A stretch of DNA of 64,000 nt from Rosellinia necatrix (Eukaryota > Ascomycota > Sordariomycetes > Xylariales > Xylariaceae): contig JAGYVD010000002.1 of the NCBI GenBank assembly GCA_021209875.1, positions 2,728,001 through 2,792,000 of the forward strand, given 5' to 3'. The notes beneath the pieces were generated by a model. The model was not told the origin of the DNA, made no database searches, and saw nothing but the letters and a program-made list of their open reading frames with translations. This document shows, piece by piece, positions 59,901-64,000 of the stretch; position 1 is the stretch's first letter, and each line of letters starts with the position of its first letter. Made by a program: the position numbers and the translations under genes.

Positions 59901-62900
59901 AAAATAAAAAACGCGTAAAACTAAAAAGCTTAAATAAAAACTATTTAAAGGTTTTTTTTATAATAATCGTTTAAATAAGCTAAACTTTTAACTTAAAAGT
60001 TTTAAGCGCAACTTAAAAAAAGCTTTTAAATAAACTAAAAAAATAAGCCGATTTATTTAATAAATATAAAATATAAGCTTTATATTTTAACCGCTTAAAA
60101 ACAGATTATAAAATATATTTAAATATAAATATATAAAAGCATTCAAAACTAGGTTTATAAAGCTTTTTATATAGCATATTAAAAACAAACTTTTATTTTT
60201 AAAAAACTTTTATTAAACTATTAAATAAAAATATATATATATAAACAGCTTGTTAATAATTATATTAATATTTTTTATATATAAGCTTAATAGCAACTTT
60301 TATTTTTATTATAATTATAAAACATTTAATAATATTATTAAAAAAACTAGTATTTTTTTTTAATTTAAAAATGTTTAAAATATTTTTATAAACTAAATAG
60401 TTTATTAAATTAAATATTAAATCAGCTTTTTATAAAATTAAAATATAAAAGAAAATAAATAAAAATAGTTTTTAAACTAAGTTTAAATTATTTAAAAGCT
60501 AGTAATATTTTTAGTTTATATAAAGCTTTTATAATGTTTGAGCGCTATATTAATAATATATTTTAAAATTTTTTAATCGTTTTTATATTATATATATTAA
60601 TAATATATTTATATTTTTTTAAGTTTTTAAATAAATTATTATTATAAAATTAAATAAGTTTTAAGCTGTTTTATAAACGCCGGCTTTTATTTAAATATTA
60701 ATAAAAGCAAATTTGAAATTTTATAATAAAATATTTAAAATTTATTATAAAAGCAGGTAAAAAATTAATATAATCTTTAAAAATTATATATAATTTATAA
60801 ATAAAAGCTTTTATAACGCTTAAAAACGTATAAAATTTTTAAGCTTTATAAACTTTTATAAAACTTTATAAATAGCTATTTAAAAAACAGCTTTATTAAC
60901 TATATTAATAAAAAAAAACGTTTTTTTTAAATAAAAAACTTATAAAAACGCGGTTATTAAAATATTTAAAAATATTTTTATAAATAAACTTATATTAGCT
61001 GATTTTAATTTTAATAAAAAACTTTTATAAAAATAAACTATTTAAAATAGTTTTATAAAAATGCTTAAGCTAGTTAAAAAAATAAAAACTATACTTTGTT
61101 ATATATTATTTATATTGTTTGATAGCTATAAAAATTAATTATAAAATTTATAATAAAAGTTTTTTATAATTATAAGCTGTTTATAAGCTTAGTATATTAA
61201 ACTTAAAAATATAAACATGTTTTTATTATAATATTTAATTATAAAAACTTTATTTATTTTATAACTATTAAAAATTAATTAAAAAAAGTCTGCTAAGCTA
61301 AAAATTAACTAAATATAAATTTAAATTAAAGTTTTATAAAAAATGTTTAAACAGTTAAACAAACATGTTATTAAAACGCAACTAGGACTTTTTAAAAAAA
61401 AGTTTAAAATAAAAAATACGCAGAACAAAATAAACAGCTTTTAAAAAACAAATAACTGTTTATTAAGCTTTTTTAAGCCAACTATAAATTATTTAAATAA
61501 ATAAATTAAATAATATATTAATTTTTTAAAAAAAATATTTAATTATAAAATCTAATTAATATTTAAAATACCGCTTTTAAAAAAAACCCAAGCTACGTAC
61601 ATATTATTTATATTATATAAAAAAACGCACGTGTTTTTTTTTTAAAGTTAAATTTTAAAATATTAATTATTAAATATAACTTGGACTTATATAACATGTT
61701 AAAATTTTATAACTAGTTTTAAATTTTTAATTAAAAACTTTTTAAATAAAAATAATATAGAATATTTATAACTTATATTTAATAAAATATTTTAATTAAA
61801 AAAATTATTATAATAATATTTAAAATTTTTTTAGCTGGCGTTTTTAAAAATATAAAATGTTTTATATATAATTATAATATTTATAACAGAAAAATAATAT
61901 AAAAGAACTAAAAATAAAGCTTGTTATATTTAGTATTAGTTTTTAAATAATATTAAAATAAACTTTTAATAAATTTTATAACAGATTTGCTAATAAAAAA
62001 TAAAATAATTTTATTAACTTAATAATAATTATTAATAAGCTTAATAAAGCTGTTATATTAAAAACCATAGTTTTAATAAATATAAAAGCTTATATTAAAT
62101 AGTTTATATAATGCTATTAGCGTTATTATAAGTTTTTTACAGCTATAACTAGCAATAAAAATATAAATTAAACCTGTTGTTTTTAATATAAAATATGTTT
62201 ATTAATAAATATTAAACAGCGTTTATTTACTGCTTATTATTTAAAAATAAATAAAGCTATAAAACAAACAAACTAAAAATATTAATATATTTATAAATAT
62301 ATATTATATATATTTAATATAATTAATTTATATTATTTTTAAAAGTTATATTTGTTATAAATAATTAAAATATTATAATTATTAAACTAAGCTTTTTTAA
62401 TAATTTATAAATATTATATAGCTATTATATTAATAATTAAACGTTTAATATAACTAGTTTATAATTTATAAACTTTAATTAAAACATTTATATAAAAACT
62501 AAAAATAATATAAAATTTGTTTAAACAGCTATAGCTGCAACGTAATAGAACTAAAAAAAAGCTGCTAATAAATAACGCGCGCTAGCTAACAAGTTTAAAA
62601 CTAAAGATTTTATTTAGCTGTTTTTTAAAAATATATAAACGCTGCAGCTATTTTAAAAATTAGCGTAGCTATATGCTAAATATTATATTATTAAAATAAT
62701 TAGCTTTTATATAATAAAATTAAATATTTTAAAAATATATATAATTATTTTTATATTAAGTTTATATGCTGCATAAAAACAGATTTTTAGCTTTTTAAAC
62801 GTTAAATAACAGCTAGCTTTTTTTTATATAAGCAATAAAACTTAAAAAATAAAAATAAAAATAAAAAAATATTAAAAGCTTATTAAATTAAAAAAACATA

Positions 62901-63235
62901 AAAACTTGCAAACTAGTTATAAAAGAAAAATACGCTGAACTTATTAAAAACTTTTAAAAACTTTTAAAAATTTAAATAATAAACTGTTTTAAAAAAATAT
63001 AAAAATATATAAAATAATAATAAACTTAATATAAAAATAAAAAAATATAGCTTAAAAATAAAACATAAAAAATAATAAATAAAATAAATAAATAATATAA
63101 AATATTATATTTTTTAATTATAAATAAAATTCGTTTATAAATATATTATAAATAATTTACAAACTATAAAAAACTATTAAATAAAGCTAGCTAATTTTTT
63201 ATATTTTTTTTATGCAAGCTTTAAATAAAACAATA
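56931..63235. other. Extreme AT-rich, ORF-free block, likely RIP-degraded repeats
   Basis: Over 6 kb composed almost entirely of A and T, with no open frame of useful length on either strand. The remaining C and G sit mainly in AGCT, AAGC, GCTT and ACG contexts. CpA/TpG look scarce and TpA abundant, the signature of RIP acting on repeated DNA. No surviving transposon domain can be read. It is probably heterochromatin; whether centromeric, subtelomeric or interstitial cannot be told. Confidence 0.85.
57993..58077 (+). repeat. Direct repeat, copy 2
   Basis: Same 85-bp sequence as 56401-56485, 1592 bp downstream in the same orientation, with C/T and G/A differences in both directions. It sits inside the AT-rich block yet keeps near-normal GC. 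An LTR pair or two insertions of one element are possible. Confidence 0.75.
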
Positions 63236-63420
63236 AGAAACGCCGCGCAAGCGGCGTAGTAAGGTTTACTAGGGGTAGTGTGGTTAAGTCTGTAAAAATA
63301 TAATGTAGAATTAAAGAAAAAAAGGCTTCTGGTCCTGCAAAGACTAGAAGCCTTAGGCTAGTACTTTATTTAATCTATATAATTTTTATTTAGCTAGCTG
63401 CGCTAGCTAAATAAAAAGCT
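63236..63420. other. GC-normal island made of hairpins inside the AT-rich block
   Basis: An abrupt island of ordinary composition with three strong inverted repeats. CGCCGC-GCAA-GCGGCG lies at 63242-63257. AGGCTTCTGGTC...GACTAGAAGCCT lies at about 63324-63354 and would pair as 12 bp with one G-U in RNA. TTTTTATTTAGCTAGC...GCTAGCTAAATAAAAA lies at 63383-63398 and 63402-63417. There is no ORF. It may be an element terminus or an untranslated structured RNA that escaped RIP. Confidence 0.6.
63383..63417. repeat. Perfect 16-bp inverted repeat with 3-nt spacer
   Basis: TTTTTATTTAGCTAGC (63383-63398), spacer TGC, GCTAGCTAAATAAAAA (63402-63417), all bases complementary. Confidence 0.85.
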
Positions 63421-64000
63421 TTTTTTTTTTTAACTGTATTAAATACCAGGGCTATAATAAAGCGTTATTATTTTTAATAATTATATAACTTTTTTTTACT
63501 GTTTATAAGGTCGGCTACGGCTTTTTTTTTAATTTTTCTAGCTAAGGTTTATTTTTTTTTTAATCTTAGTATTTTTTAATTAACTTTTTAGTACTACGTA
63601 GTTATTACTCCGATTTTTACTAGTTATTTTTATAACTATATTTTTTTTATTTAATAAAATAATTAAATCTGTTTTTAATACGGTTTATTTAATGCTTAAA
63701 AATTATTTTAATTTTAAATAAATTTTTTTTTTAAGTCCTGTTTTTAAATATTAGCTTTAATATTAGTATTTTTAATAAAAAATCTTTATTAATATTTTTA
63801 AATAATAAATATATAATTAAAATAATAAAGTAAAGATTAAAAGTTTTTAGCAATTTTAATTTATAAGCTAATTTATTAATTTTTTTTAATTTTTATAGTT
63901 TTACGCGTTATTAAAAGTATTTTTAAACAGCTTTTAAAAAATATTTTAAATAAAGTTTTAAATATATTATATTTTTATATTAAACTTTATTAATTTATAT
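63421..64000. other. Continuation of the AT-rich block
   Basis: Similar to 56931-63235, with slightly more GC just after the island. No gene. The block runs off the window. Confidence 0.7.

Noticed and set aside
56931..64000. Mitochondrial DNA insertion as the source of the AT-rich block
   Set aside because: No mitochondrial ORF, rRNA or tRNA could be read, and the composition is more extreme than in typical fungal mitochondrial genes. RIP explains it better.

Overview
The window looks like nuclear DNA of a filamentous ascomycete, most likely a Sordariomycete. The evidence is short GT-AG introns (about 49-184 nt) with CTAAC/CTGAC-type branch sites, a velvet-family regulator, a stand-alone adenylation-thiolation-reductase (NRPS-like) enzyme, fungal-type eIF4G and eRF1, and a terminal AT-rich, ORF-free block typical of repeat-induced point mutation (RIP). 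The species cannot be named from the sequence alone.

Layout. Bases 1-9.8 kb hold one NRPS-like reductase gene (1097-4359, +, three exons) followed by repeat-rich DNA with one possible gene remnant near 5 kb. 9.8-18.5 kb is gene-poor: a tRNA-Cys(GCA) gene (9835-9905, -), many TAGG/CCTA simple repeats, minisatellites and one weak exon candidate near 17.8 kb. From 18.5 to 53 kb lies a normal gene-bearing region: a VelC-like velvet protein (+), pyruvate dehydrogenase E1 alpha (+, with a one-base frameshift in a C7 run), prephenate dehydratase (-), eRF1 (-), a WHIM-domain chromatin protein (+), a DUF1770 protein (-), a decayed gene remnant (-), an unrecognised two-exon gene (-), a PPR-like mitochondrial protein (-), DNA polymerase alpha catalytic subunit (+) and eIF4G (-). 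From 53 kb the gene content stops. 54-57 kb holds a fold-back repeat, a dispersed repeat shared with the 10 kb region and paired hairpins. 56.9-64 kb is an extreme AT-rich block with no ORF, interrupted near 63.3 kb by a short GC-normal island made of hairpins.

Function. Most intact genes are housekeeping: translation initiation and termination, replication, entry to the TCA cycle, phenylalanine synthesis and mitochondrial RNA metabolism. Specialised roles are the velvet regulator (development and secondary metabolism in this family) and the NRPS-like reductase. That enzyme has no tailoring genes beside it, so I do not call a biosynthetic cluster. I rebuilt the exon structures by hand from splice consensus, reading-frame continuity and remembered family motifs. 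None was tested by alignment or RNA data. I did not find a clearly new multi-gene system. The best leads are the NRPS-like enzyme with its internal composition shift, the PDH frameshift, the GAATG-rich palindrome upstream of the PPR gene, and the structured island in the RIP block.
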